Positions 24,123-32,413 of a stretch of DNA of 64,000 nt are shown in pieces. Every line of letters begins with the position of its first letter. Within the stretch, counting starts at the first letter, position 1. The notes under the pieces were generated by a model. That model saw only the letters and a list, made by a program, of their open reading frames with translations, was not told the origin of the DNA and made no database searches. Both the position numbers and the translations under genes were made by a program. Origin of the DNA: WSZJ01 sp964590435 (lineage in GTDB: Bacteria; Planctomycetota; MHYJ01; WSZJ01); the NCBI GenBank assembly GCA_964590435.1, contig CAZPWT010000063.1, forward strand, positions 62,001 through 126,000, written 5' to 3'.

Positions 24123-25081
24123 GCGGCCCCCCCGCGGCCGGTCTCGGCCATGAAGAAGTCCTCGAGGGAGGCGCGGCCCGGCGTGAGCTCCCAGACCTTG
24201 CACCCCGCGGCATGGAGGGCGGCCGCGAGGTCGGGAAGCGCCTCGGGGCCGCAGCGCAGCCGGAACGCCCCGTCCTGCATCCCGACGACCTCCGCGCGCC
24301 GCAGCGCGAACACTTTCTTCGCTTCCTCGGCCGGCTCGGCGCGCACCGTCGCCAGCGCCTTCGCCTTCTCCAGCAGCTTCTTCACGTCGTCCTGCACCCG
24401 AAGCCTTCCCTGGTGGACGATGGCGACGCGATTGCAGGTGAGCTCGATCTCGTGGAGCTGGTGCGAGGAAATGAGGAACGTCACGCCGTTCTCGCGGTTC
24501 AGCCGCTGGATCAGGCGGCGGATGTCGATGATCCCCTGCGGGTCGAGGCCGTTGATCGGCTCGTCGAGGATGATGAGCTCGGGGCGCGTCAGGAGGGCCT
24601 GGGCGAGGCCGAGGCGCTGCCGCATTCCCTGGGAGTAGCCGCGGACCTTGTCCTGCCCGCGCTTGTCGAGCCCGACCAGCGCGAGGCACTCGTCGACGCG
24701 CGCCGCGTCTCGGCCGCCGGAGAGGCCGTACAGGAGCTCGAGGTTCTTGCGCCCCGACAGGTAAGGGTAGAACTGCGGGATCTCGACCATTGCGCCGATC
24801 CGGTTCAGGACGTCCAGCGAATGCTCGTTCACGTCCTCCCCGAACGCGAGCACCCTCCCCGCCGTCGGCGCGATCAGCCGCACGATCATCCGGATCGTCG
24901 TCGTCTTCCCCGCCCCGTTCAGCCCGAGCAGCCCGAAGATGTCCCCGCGCCGCACCTCGAGGTCGAGCCCGTCCACCGCCGTCAGCGCCCCGAACCGCTT
25001 CGACAGCCCCTCCGTGCGCAGCACCACGTCGGCGCTCGGGGCGCGGGGGGTCACGGGGTGAAGGGGTGTGGTCGTTTCCAA
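24119..25081 (-). CDS. ABC transporter ATP-binding protein
   Basis: The protein has 320 residues and a complete nucleotide-binding domain: Walker A GLNGAGKTTT (about 53-61), Q-loop region IPQFYPYLSG, signature YSQGMRQR, Walker B LIILDEP, D-loop GLDPQG, and switch His in ISSHQLHE. The roughly 80-residue C-terminal extension (VRAEPAEEAKKVF...LEDFFMAETG) is typical of ABC-2 exporter ATPases such as those for drugs, lipids or bacitracin-like compounds. It is coupled to the permease gene by a four-base overlap. It has an unusually long N-terminus (about 18 residues before the first strand), so a later start cannot be excluded. Confidence 0.95.
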   Translation of the reverse strand: METTTPLHPVTPRAPSADVVLRTEGLSKRFGALTAVDGLDLEVRRGDIFGLLGLNGAGKTTTIRMIVRLIAPTAGRVLAFGEDVNEHSLDVLNRIGAMVEIPQFYPYLSGRKNLELLYGLSGGRDAARVDECLALVGLDKRGQDKVRGYSQGMRQRLGLAQALLTRPELIILDEPINGLDPQGIIDIRRLIQRLNRENGVTFLISSHQLHEIELTCNRVAIVHQGRLRVQDDVKKLLEKAKALATVRAEPAEEAKKVFALRRAEVVGMQDGAFRLRCGPEALPDLAAALHAAGCKVWELTPGRASLEDFFMAETGRGGAA

Positions 25082-25133
25082 GCGATCCGTTTCCGGGGGA
25101 AGCCCGGACTCTACGCCCCGCCTTCCCCGTCGT

Positions 25134-25925
25134 CTATCCCCGCGCCTTCGCGACGAATTTTCGTGCGCGCGCCGCGTCCACGGCCGCGTCCGCGACGCCG
25201 CCTTCCTTGATCGCCGTCCCCACGATCACGCCGTCGCACTTCTTCAGCGTCGCCCGCACGGTCGCCTCCGTCACGCCGCTCCCCGCGAACACCGGCGCGC
25301 CGCCCCGCGCGGCCTCGTCGTAGTCCCGCGGGTCCGCCGCATGCCCCGTCGCGCTTCCCGTCACCACGATCACGTCCGCCAGCCCGCGGTGGACGGCGTC
25401 GGAGGCTTCCTCGTGGAGCGGCCTCGGCGCGAGCGGCGCGGAGTGCTTCACGCCGACGTCCGCGAGGATCCCGGCCTCGGGGCAGAGCTGGGCGCGCAGG
25501 CGGCACGTCTCCGCGGCGCGCCCCTCGATGATCCCCTGGTCGGTGAGCTGGGCGCCGACGTGGACGTTGACGCGGATGAAGCGTGCGCCGGTCGCCGCGC
25601 AGACGGCGAGGCCGGCGCGGGCGTCGTTGCGGAGCGCGTTGACGCCGACCGGGATCTTCACGACGCGCATCACCTCGTTGACGCACCGCGTCAATGCCGC
25701 GACCGTTTCCGGCGGCACGTCCCCCTTGAAGAACGGGAAGTCCCCGTAGTTCTCCACGATCAGCGCGTCCAGCCCGCCGTCCTCGATCGCCTTCGCGTCC
25801 GCCACCGCGCGCTTCAGCACCGCCGCCATCGACCCGCCGTGGCGGGGGGCGCCGGGAAGAGGGAGCAGGTGGACCATCCCGACGAGGGGCCGCGCGTGGC
25901 GGAACAGGCGTTCGAGGGTGCTCAT
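25134..25925 (-). CDS. BtpA/SgcQ family TIM-barrel protein
   Basis: The protein has 263 residues. Blocks of the BtpA family (COG0434) run throughout: LVGMVHLLPLPGAPRHGGS, DGGLDALIVENYGDFPFF, KIPVGVNALRND, ARFIRVNVHVGAQLTDQGII, ILADVGVKHSAPL, DVIVVTGSATG, and VFAGSGVTEATV. BtpA was first linked to photosystem I accumulation in cyanobacteria, and SgcQ is an uncharacterised sugar-operon protein. Outside phototrophs the activity is unknown, though the barrel resembles nucleoside or sugar-phosphate enzymes. A TACACT hexamer lies 8 nt before the ATG and there is no Shine-Dalgarno sequence, suggesting a leaderless transcript. Confidence 0.9.
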   Translation of the reverse strand: MSTLERLFRHARPLVGMVHLLPLPGAPRHGGSMAAVLKRAVADAKAIEDGGLDALIVENYGDFPFFKGDVPPETVAALTRCVNEVMRVVKIPVGVNALRNDARAGLAVCAATGARFIRVNVHVGAQLTDQGIIEGRAAETCRLRAQLCPEAGILADVGVKHSAPLAPRPLHEEASDAVHRGLADVIVVTGSATGHAADPRDYDEAARGGAPVFAGSGVTEATVRATLKKCDGVIVGTAIKEGGVADAAVDAARARKFVAKARG

Positions 25926-25933
25926 GGGCGGGA

Positions 25934-25939
25934 AGTGTA
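25934..25939 (-). promoter_or_regulatory. Candidate -10 element (TACACT) for the BtpA gene
   Basis: On the minus strand, TACACT is followed by 8 nt (TCCCGCCC) and then the ATG at 25925. This is one of a series of TANNNT boxes lying directly before start codons in this window. Confidence 0.45.
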
Positions 25940-26029
25940 GCGGTCCTCGGCCGCGCGGCCAATGCGCGGTGGGCAGATCGGCCGGGATCGGCGACAATCG
26001 GCGGCTCACCCGAACACCTGGAGACCGCC

Positions 26030-26467
26030 ATGGCCGACGCCGTCAAGCTCCCCGACCCCGTTGCCGTCGTGAAGGCCCCGAAGAGCGGGCTGCGCCTCGA
26101 GATCGAGACCGGCAAGCACCACATCGTCGCCGACGAGCTTCCGCTCATCGGCGGGACCGACGCGGGCCCCGCGCCGCTGCAGTACCTCCTCGCATCGCTC
26201 GGCGCGTGTACCGCCATGACGCTCCGCCTCTACTCGGACCGCAAGAAGTGGCCGCTTCAGGACGTCGACGTGAAGCTGAAGCTCTCGAAGGTGCCGGTGG
26301 ACGCTTCGGACCCTGCGAAGGGGCAGGCGGACCACATCCTGCGCGAGATCCGGCTGACGGGCGCGCTGGACGACGAGATGAAGACGCGGCTGATGGACGT
26401 CGCGAACAAGTGCCCGGTGCACAAGATGCTGTCGCCGGGCGTGAAGATCGAGACGAAGGCCCTGTAG
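26030..26467 (+). CDS. OsmC family protein
   Basis: The protein has 145 residues. The fold is recognised from the two redox Cys blocks: SLGACTAMTLRLYSDRK (first Cys, about residue 64) and ANKCPVHKML (second Cys, about residue 129). The substrate-facing segment GGTDAGPAPLQYLLASL is typical of the YhfA/OsmC branch rather than Ohr. OsmC proteins reduce organic hydroperoxides with the two cysteines, using lipoyl or other dithiols. GGAG lies 8 nt before the ATG. The M50 protease gene follows after 30 nt on the same strand. Confidence 0.93.
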   Translation: MADAVKLPDPVAVVKAPKSGLRLEIETGKHHIVADELPLIGGTDAGPAPLQYLLASLGACTAMTLRLYSDRKKWPLQDVDVKLKLSKVPVDASDPAKGQADHILREIRLTGALDDEMKTRLMDVANKCPVHKMLSPGVKIETKAL

Positions 26468-26497
26468 CCACCTTTCCCCCGTTCCCGGTCACGCGAC

Positions 26498-27619
26498 ATG
26501 CGCTGGTCCTTCCGCATCGCCCGGGTAGCGGGCATCGACATCCGCGTCCACGCGACGTTTTTCCTGCTGTTCGCGTGGATCGGGTACTCGTCGTGGTCGG
26601 AGGGGCATTCGAGGGGTGAAGCGCTGGACGCGGCGCTGTTCACGGTGGTGACGTTCGTGATCGTGGTGCTGCACGAGCTGGGGCACGCGCTGACGGCGAA
26701 GGCGTTCGGGGTCCGGACGCGGGACATCATCCTGTTCCCGATCGGCGGCGTGGCGCGGCTGGAGAGGATGCCCGACAAGCCGTGGCAGGAGCTGCTCGTG
26801 GCGATCGGCGGGCCCGCGGTGAACGTCGTGCTCTGCGCCGCCGCGTTCTTCGCGCTCGCCGCCCAGGGCCGAACCGGCGACGTGTTCACCTCGAACCTGC
26901 TCCGGTCCGGTTTCCTCGTCCGCATGGTCTGGACGAACGCGATCCTCGCGGGGTTCAACATGCTCCCGGCCTTCCCGATGGACGGCGGCCGCGTGCTGCG
27001 CGCCCTCCTCGCGATGCACTTCGATTCCGCCGTCGCGACCTCGCTTGCCGCGCGCCTCGGGCAGGGCGTCGCCGCGCTGCTGTTCGTCGCGGGGATCGCC
27101 TTCGGCCTGCCATTCTTCGCCCTGATCGGGTTCTTCGTCTGGATCGGCGCGGGCGAAGAGAACCGGCAGGCGCAGTACCGCTCGGCGCTCTCGGGGATCG
27201 CGGTCTGGCAAGCGATGGCCACCGAGATCCGCACGCTCTCGCCGTCCGACACCCTCGAGCGCGCCGCCCTCTACCTCACGCGCGGCACCCAGTCCGAGTT
27301 CCCCGTCGTCGACGGCGACCGCGTCGTCGGCCTCCTCACCCGCTCCGCCCTCGTCGCCGCCGTCTCGCGCGAAGGCCTCGGCGCCCCCGTCTCCCGCGCC
27401 ATGTCCACCGACTTCGCCGTCGTCTCCCCCACCGACCCCCTCGACCAGGCCTTCGTCGCCCTCCAGTCCTCCCCCGTCCACGCCGCCGCCGTCGTCCAGG
27501 ACGGCCGCCTCGCCGGCCTCCTCACCGCCGAGGAAATCGGCGAAATCGCCGCCCTCCACGGCGCCGTCGGCGATGCCTGGAAGCGCGGCATCCCCCCGCC
27601 TCCGCCCCCCTCCGCGTAG
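26498..27619 (+). CDS. Site-2-type zinc metalloprotease (M50) with C-terminal CBS pair
   Basis: The protein has 373 residues. It has about six TM segments. The zinc motif HELGH is at residues 59-63, and the second metal/catalytic block NMLPAFPMDGGRVLRALL, with its Asp, is near 150-165. The soluble C-terminus (about 235-365) carries two CBS motifs (AMATEIRTLSPSDTL...FPVVDGDRVVGLLT and AMSTDFAVVSPTDPL...DGRLAGLLTAEE). This is the Rip3/SpoIVFB-CBS architecture, an intramembrane protease thought to be gated by adenylates. Its substrate here is unknown. The stop codon overlaps the TAGAAT box that precedes the TRIC gene. Confidence 0.94.
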   Translation: MRWSFRIARVAGIDIRVHATFFLLFAWIGYSSWSEGHSRGEALDAALFTVVTFVIVVLHELGHALTAKAFGVRTRDIILFPIGGVARLERMPDKPWQELLVAIGGPAVNVVLCAAAFFALAAQGRTGDVFTSNLLRSGFLVRMVWTNAILAGFNMLPAFPMDGGRVLRALLAMHFDSAVATSLAARLGQGVAALLFVAGIAFGLPFFALIGFFVWIGAGEENRQAQYRSALSGIAVWQAMATEIRTLSPSDTLERAALYLTRGTQSEFPVVDGDRVVGLLTRSALVAAVSREGLGAPVSRAMSTDFAVVSPTDPLDQAFVALQSSPVHAAAVVQDGRLAGLLTAEEIGEIAALHGAVGDAWKRGIPPPPPPSA

Positions 27620-27622
27620 AAT
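27617..27622 (+). promoter_or_regulatory. Candidate -10 element (TAGAAT) for the TRIC gene
   Basis: TAGAAT is followed by CCCCGC and then the GTG at 27629 (6-nt spacer). Its first three bases are the stop codon of the M50 gene. There is no Shine-Dalgarno sequence before the GTG. Confidence 0.4.
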
Positions 27623-27628
27623 CCCCGC

Positions 27629-28222
27629 GTGGACCTCTTCCGCCTCGTCGACCTCTTCGGCGTCTCCGTCTTCGCCGTCTCCGGCGCCCTCAAGGCCCGC
27701 GAGAAGCACCTCGACCCGGTCGGGTTCATCACCCTCGGCGTCGTGACCGCAACCGGCGGCGGCGTGCTGCGCGACGCGATCCTGGGAAGAGTCCCGCCGT
27801 TCGTGTTCCGCGACGAGTGGATCATCGGGATCGCGGTCGCCGTGTCGCTCGCGGCGTTTTTCGTGAAGCTGCCGGCGAAGGGGCTCGAGTTTTTCGACGC
27901 GATCGGCCTCGGGTTCTACACGGCGATGGGCGCGCAGCTCGCGGCCGACAAGGGGCTCCCGGCGATCCCTGCGATGCTCGTCGGTGTCACCGCGGCCTGC
28001 GGCGGCGGCGTCCTCCGAGAGGTCCTCGTGAACGACCTCCCGTTCATCTTCCGCGGCACCCTCTACGCCACCGCCAGCATCGCCGGCGCCGCGGCGCTCC
28101 TCGCCGCACGGAAATTCGGCGCCCCGGATCCTCTCTCACTCGCGATCGGCTTCGCCATCACCACGGGGATCCGAATCGTCGCGATTCGCCGCAAACTCAC
28201 CCTTCCCACCCCCGTCGATTGA
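27629..28222 (+). CDS. TRIC-type cation channel (UPF0126/YicG family)
   Basis: The protein has 197 residues and seven TM segments arranged as two three-helix repeats plus one helix. Each repeat contains the diagnostic glycine-kinked motif: ATGGGVLRDAILGRVPP (about 45-61) and ACGGGVLREVLVNDLPF (about 131-147). Bacterial TRIC homologues form trimers with a pore in each subunit that conducts K+ or Na+. The paired G-G-G-V-L-R blocks and FxRD/FRGT segments match the family closely. The GTG start is fixed by the first helix (DLFRLVDLFGVSVFAVSG). Confidence 0.93.
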   Translation: MDLFRLVDLFGVSVFAVSGALKAREKHLDPVGFITLGVVTATGGGVLRDAILGRVPPFVFRDEWIIGIAVAVSLAAFFVKLPAKGLEFFDAIGLGFYTAMGAQLAADKGLPAIPAMLVGVTAACGGGVLREVLVNDLPFIFRGTLYATASIAGAAALLAARKFGAPDPLSLAIGFAITTGIRIVAIRRKLTLPTPVD

Positions 28223-28233
28223 ACCGGAGCCCC

Positions 28234-29328
28234 ATGAAATCGAAACCTGCCCGCTGGGTCTGCATCGGAAGCGCCGACAAGCTGAAGCACAAGCCGCTTC
28301 AGCAGATCCTCGCCGGGAAAGTCCCGATCGCGCTGTCGTGCCGCGACGGGCAGTTCGGCGCGATCTCGGGGGTCTGCGGGCACGCCGGCGGACCGCTCGG
28401 CGAAGGAAAGCTCACGAAGGACGGGTACGTCGTCTGCCCGTGGCACAACTGGGACTTCGAGGGGCAGACGGGGAAGGCGCGCCCCGGGTACAAGGATGCC
28501 GTCCCGAGCCACGACGTGAAGATCGAGGGCGGCGACGTGTGGGTGAACGTCGAGCCGGCGACAAAGCGGGTGAAATCGGCGCACGCGCCCCATCCGCTGG
28601 AGCGCGAGATCCGCCGCGAGCCCGGCCCCCTGCGGGTCGCCGGCATTTCCACGACCGCGATGGACGCCGCCAACCCGCGCTTCTCCACCTCCGAGAACCT
28701 GCTGGCCGCCGCGCTGGCGCACGCGAAGGCGAAGGGCGCGGAGACGAAGCTGCTGAAGCTGAACGACCTGAAGATCCGGACCTGCGAGGGGTATTACTCC
28801 AAGGGGGCGGGGGCCTGCACCTGGCCGTGCACGATCACGCAGCAGGACGAGAAGGACGAGATGACGGCGATCTACGAGGCGATGGTGTTCTGGGCGGACG
28901 TCGTCCTCGTGTCGACCTCGATCCGCTGGGGAGCGCCCTCCTCGCTGTACTTCAAGATGGCGGAACGGCTGAACTGCGTGCAGAACCAGGTCACGACGAA
29001 CGACCGCGTCCTGATTCGCAACAAGACCGCCGCGTTCCTGATCACCGGCGGGCAGGACAACGTCCAGGGCGTCGCCGGACAGATGCTGACCTTCTTCGGC
29101 GAACTCGGGTTCTCTTTCCCGCAGTTCCCCTTCGTCGCCCACTCGCGCGGCTGGTCCTCCGAGGACATGGAGAACAACGTCGCCTACGTCAGGGATCACG
29201 AAGAGCTTCGCGACGGGGCCCGCGCGCTGGCAGAACGGTGCCTCGCGCTCGCGGAAGGGCTGATCGCGAAGGGCGAAGGGGCGCCGAAAGTGCCGCGCGG
29301 CGGACGGAAGTCCTGCCGGGTGAAATAG
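28234..29328 (+). CDS. Rieske [2Fe-2S] domain fused to NADPH-dependent FMN reductase/flavodoxin-like domain
   Basis: The protein has 364 residues. Residues 1-110 are a Rieske ferredoxin domain with cluster ligands Cys48/His50 (GVCGHAGGPLG) and Cys68/His71 (VVCPWHNWDF), ending with the usual VWVNVE strand. After a short linker, residues about 130-355 form a flavodoxin-like domain of the NADPH-dependent FMN reductase type (LRVAGISTTA, a Cys-rich loop TCEGYYSKGAGACTWPC, ADVVLVSTSIRWGAPSS, AAFLITGGQDNVQGV). A single chain could pass electrons from flavin to the cluster. The physiological partner is unknown. The start is 11 nt after the TRIC stop, with GGAG before the ATG. Confidence 0.92.
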   Translation: MKSKPARWVCIGSADKLKHKPLQQILAGKVPIALSCRDGQFGAISGVCGHAGGPLGEGKLTKDGYVVCPWHNWDFEGQTGKARPGYKDAVPSHDVKIEGGDVWVNVEPATKRVKSAHAPHPLEREIRREPGPLRVAGISTTAMDAANPRFSTSENLLAAALAHAKAKGAETKLLKLNDLKIRTCEGYYSKGAGACTWPCTITQQDEKDEMTAIYEAMVFWADVVLVSTSIRWGAPSSLYFKMAERLNCVQNQVTTNDRVLIRNKTAAFLITGGQDNVQGVAGQMLTFFGELGFSFPQFPFVAHSRGWSSEDMENNVAYVRDHEELRDGARALAERCLALAEGLIAKGEGAPKVPRGGRKSCRVK

Positions 29329-29353
29329 CCCCGCGCGCCCGCCGACGAAAATA

Positions 29354-29375
29354 GGGGCGCGGCATGCCGCGCCCC
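29354..29375. terminator. Palindromic terminator-like hairpin between convergent genes
   Basis: A perfect 22-bp palindrome (GGGGCGCGGCA and its complement) lies between the Rieske-flavodoxin stop (29328) and the small protein stop (29405). It is followed on the plus strand by TTCTCGTCT, which gives a weak T tail. It could serve both directions. Confidence 0.65.
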
Positions 29376-29404
29376 TTCTCGTCTGCGTTCGTCTGGCCCG
29401 CCGT

Positions 29405-29491
29405 CTAGCCCCGGCGCGGCGGCGCCGACTTCTTCACTTCCTTCTTCGGCTTCTTCGCTTCCTTGCGATGGCTGTTGTTGCCCTTGCCCAT
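29405..29491 (-). CDS. Very small basic protein, 28 residues
   Basis: The sequence begins MGKGNNSHRKEAKK and ends with SAPPRRG. AAGGAG lies 7 nt before the ATG, a strong ribosome-binding site. The start MGKGNNS followed by a Lys-rich tail recalls a group of short uncharacterised proteins present in many bacteria. No function is known to me. It forms a single-gene unit that converges on the Rieske fusion gene. Confidence 0.65.
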   Translation of the reverse strand: MGKGNNSHRKEAKKPKKEVKKSAPPRRG

Positions 29492-29599
29492 GACGGTCTC
29501 CTTGAGAGTTTGTGAGGGCGGGGATTGAACGCCTTTGGCCGCGACTTATCAAGTGCCGCGAATTCTCACCCGAGGTGAGGCCCCTGGGTGACTCCGCGT

Positions 29600-30580
29600 T
29601 CAAGCGGCCGGTCGCTTGCGGCTCGCCTTCCAGCCGAGGCCGATGGCGAAGCTGGCACCCAGCACCGCAATGATGATCCCGACTTCGGACTGGTCGTCCG
29701 TCGCGGGCGCTCCAGGCGAACTGACTCCGCCCGGGGACGCCCCTGGAACCACCTCCTCGGAACTCCGAAACTTCGAAGTGCCGGCTGGGATCGCGCGGTC
29801 CTCGGAGCGCTTCAATTCCTCGCCATCGAACGCCACGACGGAGACGTCGCCGGAAGGGGCGACCTGGATGTGCTTGAAGGGACGCCATGCGCGCTGGCTC
29901 GCGTCGGCGGGAACGCGGAACTCCCCGATCTGTTCGTCGCCAGCGAGGACCCGCACGACGGCCTCCGAGGCCCCGAGCAGCCCGTCTCCGCTGAAGTTGT
30001 GGACGAAGTAGCGGTATGCGCCGGGAGCGGGATCACGAAATGTGATCGTCTCGGGTCCGCCACCGTCGCGGTCGTCCACGTCGAGCGAGACCTCGTGCGT
30101 CCCGGCCAGGTGGGTCCTCGACTGATAGTAGACGTGGGGGCTCTCAGGCAGGCAGGGGCAAAGTGCGTGTGCGTCGGCGTCCCGAACCTGGCCCGCGGCC
30201 GAGCCCCAGTTCAGGACTATCCGGACCCGCCGGCCTCCTGGAGTCCCTTCGCTCTCGAGATTCATCGACAGGCTCGTTGTCACGACCGTGACGCGGTCGC
30301 GGAGAACCGTCTCGCTCGCGACGACGGGCACGTACCCGCGCAGCCGGTACGTCACGAACCACGTCCCGGGAGCGACGGTGACGATGAGCCGGCCGTTCGC
30401 GCCCGTGTACCCCGTGTGCTCCGAGGCTCTCTCCGCCGCCCGTGCCATCCGGATCTCCACCCCGCCCAGCAGCTTTCCCTTCACGAACGCGTCGTTCACG
30501 ACGAATTCGACCTGAACGTCCGTCTCCTGCGCCAGGGCCGCCGAAGAGAAGAAACAGATCACCGCCAGGATTCGAAACAT
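29600..30580 (-). CDS. Exported protein with carboxypeptidase-like and YfaP-like domains
   Basis: The protein has 326 residues. A signal peptide (MFRILAVICFFSSAALA) leads into a beta-sandwich of the carboxypeptidase-regulatory type (about 22-105, GVEIRMARAAERASEHTGYT...GANGRLIVTVAPGTWFVTYRL). A YfaP-like domain follows (about 118-230), seen from RIVLNWG, the HVYY block, LDVDDRDGGGPETITF and GAYRYFVHNFSG. Near the C-terminus, a Pro/Gly/Ser linker, one TM (VGIIIAVLGASFAIGLGW) and KASRKRP look like a membrane anchor. The role is unknown. It lies 21 nt downstream of the aminopeptidase C gene, on the same strand. Confidence 0.82.
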   Translation of the reverse strand: MFRILAVICFFSSAALAQETDVQVEFVVNDAFVKGKLLGGVEIRMARAAERASEHTGYTGANGRLIVTVAPGTWFVTYRLRGYVPVVASETVLRDRVTVVTTSLSMNLESEGTPGGRRVRIVLNWGSAAGQVRDADAHALCPCLPESPHVYYQSRTHLAGTHEVSLDVDDRDGGGPETITFRDPAPGAYRYFVHNFSGDGLLGASEAVVRVLAGDEQIGEFRVPADASQRAWRPFKHIQVAPSGDVSVVAFDGEELKRSEDRAIPAGTSKFRSSEEVVPGASPGGVSSPGAPATDDQSEVGIIIAVLGASFAIGLGWKASRKRPAA

Positions 30581-30601
30581 CGCCCCTCCGCTTCCCAGGC
30601 T

Positions 30602-32017
30602 CTAGTCCGCCAGCGACCCCATCGGGTCCCACGCGGGCAGCACGATCGGCTCCAGTCCGAGCGCCTTCTGAAGGTTCTTCGGCAGCGAGCTCTTCCGCGC
30701 CGCAATCTCGAACATGTGCTCGTCGAACCAGTTGTCGTTCATGACGAAGTACCCCTTGCGCCCGCACTTCTCTTCGCCCCAGCTGTTCTCCACGCGCCAG
30801 CGCCGCGGCTTGCCGTTCTCGACGTCGACGCCCGTGAACAGCATCGCGTGGTTCATCGCGGTCTGGTGGTAGAGGAGACGCTCCGCCTTCGTCATCGTGA
30901 ACTCGGTGTCGTAGAGCGCGTCGTACCGGAAGAGCTGCCGGTCCCAGATCCCGAGGTCGCGCTTCATCATCTTGCCGCAGTCGCACCCCATCCACACCGG
31001 CTCGCCCTTCATGATCGTCTTCATCGCGATCTCCTTCATCAGGCCGATCTCGATGTTGAGGTAGCGGACGATGCCGCCCTCGATGACGTTTCCGAGGTGC
31101 TCGACGGTGAACGTGCGGTTGTAGGGGCTCGTGGGGCGCGGGTCGTGGACGAGGCAGACGTACTCGTCCACGGGAAGCGTGATGTACTTCTTCGCGAACT
31201 GCTGCGGCGTGATCATCCCGTCGCGGTGCAGCTTTTTCTTCCGGTCGTTCCACTGCCAGTGGAATTTCGCCGGGGGCGTCCCGAGGTGAATGCAGAGGAT
31301 GCGGTGGACCGCCTTCAGGATCTCCTGCTTCGCGGCGCGCAGCTCGCCGGTGGAAGCGCCGCCAGCGGCGCCGTTGCGCAGGGTCCGGGCGCCCTCGCGC
31401 AGCTTCGTGACGAGCATGCTGTTCATGCGGCCGGAGTTCGAGGAGCTCTCGGTCTCCGGCATCGCGGCCTTCGGCACCACGCCGTACTTCTTCACGATGT
31501 TCACGAACATGTTCCACTGCCCGCCGTCGCCCAGCACGGTGTCCATCAGGAACGCGACGTTCCGGTCGTCCACGTCGCGGTCCGCCGTCTCGATGATCTT
31601 CTCGAGGAAGTAGTTCGCGCGCTCCAGCTTGTCCCAGAAGAACGTGTAGTTCTGGCTGAACTCGAACGAGTCCAGCTTCATCTTCTTCATCGCCCCGACG
31701 CGGAACAGGTTCAGCCCCGCGAACATCCAGCAGCGCCCCGAGGATTTCTGGGACGTCACGGCCCACTCGTCGAGCCAGTGCGAGAACGTGAAGTCGGTGT
31801 TCGTGACGACGGAGCGGTTCAGCGCGATCTCGTCCGCCGAGGTCTGCGTCACCGCGTTCAGCGCGAGCTGGTACGCCGGGTTGGCCTCGAACGCGGCCTG
31901 CAGCCCGGCGACCGCCTGCGGCGTCAGCTCCGCCGTCCCGGCCCCGGCGCCGCCCGACCGGCGGGCAGGCACTCCACTCGACTTCGGCTTCCGGACGTTC
32001 GCGGCAACCTGCAGCAT
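30602..32017 (-). CDS. pepC: Aminopeptidase C / bleomycin hydrolase (peptidase C1B)
   Basis: This 471-residue cytosolic thiol aminopeptidase belongs to the papain fold and forms hexameric barrels in characterised members. The catalytic triad is visible: Cys in QKSSGRCWMFAGLN, His in TAMNHAMLFTGV, and Asn in WRVENSWGEE. Other family blocks are FSQNYTFFWDKLERANYFL and the DGGQWNMF segment. The length is slightly above the usual 440-455, with the excess in a roughly 30-residue Gly/Ala/Ser-rich N-terminus. The ATG at 32017 has GGAGG 8 nt upstream. It is not exported (no signal). Confidence 0.95.
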   Translation of the reverse strand: MLQVAANVRKPKSSGVPARRSGGAGAGTAELTPQAVAGLQAAFEANPAYQLALNAVTQTSADEIALNRSVVTNTDFTFSHWLDEWAVTSQKSSGRCWMFAGLNLFRVGAMKKMKLDSFEFSQNYTFFWDKLERANYFLEKIIETADRDVDDRNVAFLMDTVLGDGGQWNMFVNIVKKYGVVPKAAMPETESSSNSGRMNSMLVTKLREGARTLRNGAAGGASTGELRAAKQEILKAVHRILCIHLGTPPAKFHWQWNDRKKKLHRDGMITPQQFAKKYITLPVDEYVCLVHDPRPTSPYNRTFTVEHLGNVIEGGIVRYLNIEIGLMKEIAMKTIMKGEPVWMGCDCGKMMKRDLGIWDRQLFRYDALYDTEFTMTKAERLLYHQTAMNHAMLFTGVDVENGKPRRWRVENSWGEEKCGRKGYFVMNDNWFDEHMFEIAARKSSLPKNLQKALGLEPIVLPAWDPMGSLAD

Positions 32018-32118
32018 GGTTTGAATCCTCCGTGGGATCGAAGCGGGCCTTCGGGAATCGAGGCCGCACACTTTAGCCCTGCGCCCGCGCCGAGACAATC
32101 CCGGCCGTCCCCTCGTGC

Positions 32119-32124
32119 TACGAT
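32119..32124 (+). promoter_or_regulatory. Candidate -10 element (TACGAT) for the PqqD-like gene
   Basis: TACGAT is followed by 7 nt (TCCCCGC) and the GTG at 32132. There is no ribosome-binding site between them, consistent with leaderless expression of the pqqD/kinase pair. Confidence 0.45.
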
Positions 32125-32131
32125 TCCCCGC

Positions 32132-32413
32132 GTGAACCTCTCCCCTTCCTCGCGCATCGCCGTCCCCGCCGACACCCTCATGCGCGTCGTCGACGGCCAG
32201 GCCGTCCTCCTCAGCCTGAAAACCGAGCGCTACTACGGCCTCGACGAGGTCGGCACGCGGGTCTGGGAAGCGCTTGCCGCCGGGGCGACGCTCGCGGAGG
32301 CGGCCGCGGCGATCGAGCGGGAATTCGACGCCCCCGCCGCGACCATCCGGGCCGACATCGAGGCGCTGCTGGGCGATCTCGTCCGCGAGAGGCTGGTCGA
32401 GCCCGCCCCATGA
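32132..32413 (+). CDS. PqqD-family (RRE) peptide-binding protein
   Basis: This 93-residue protein has the winged-helix RiPP recognition element fold: RIAVPADTLMRVVDGQAVLL strand pair, SLKTERYYGLDEVGTRVWEAL, then helices and ALLGDLVRERLVEP. PqqD proteins bind precursor peptides and present them to modifying enzymes. The next gene overlaps it by ATGA and encodes an HprK-like kinase. This pairing is known from lasso-peptide kinases and from the uncharacterised HPr-rel-A system. No precursor peptide, radical SAM enzyme or transporter is visible here. Confidence 0.85.
   Translation: MNLSPSSRIAVPADTLMRVVDGQAVLLSLKTERYYGLDEVGTRVWEALAAGATLAEAAAAIEREFDAPAATIRADIEALLGDLVRERLVEPAP

Noticed and set aside
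29588..32131. Plus-strand frame of over 800 codons antisense to the YfaP-like and pepC genes
   Set aside because: Only its last 93 codons, which continue past 32131, are real (the PqqD-like protein). The rest is the shadow of genes with clear catalytic motifs on the other strand.
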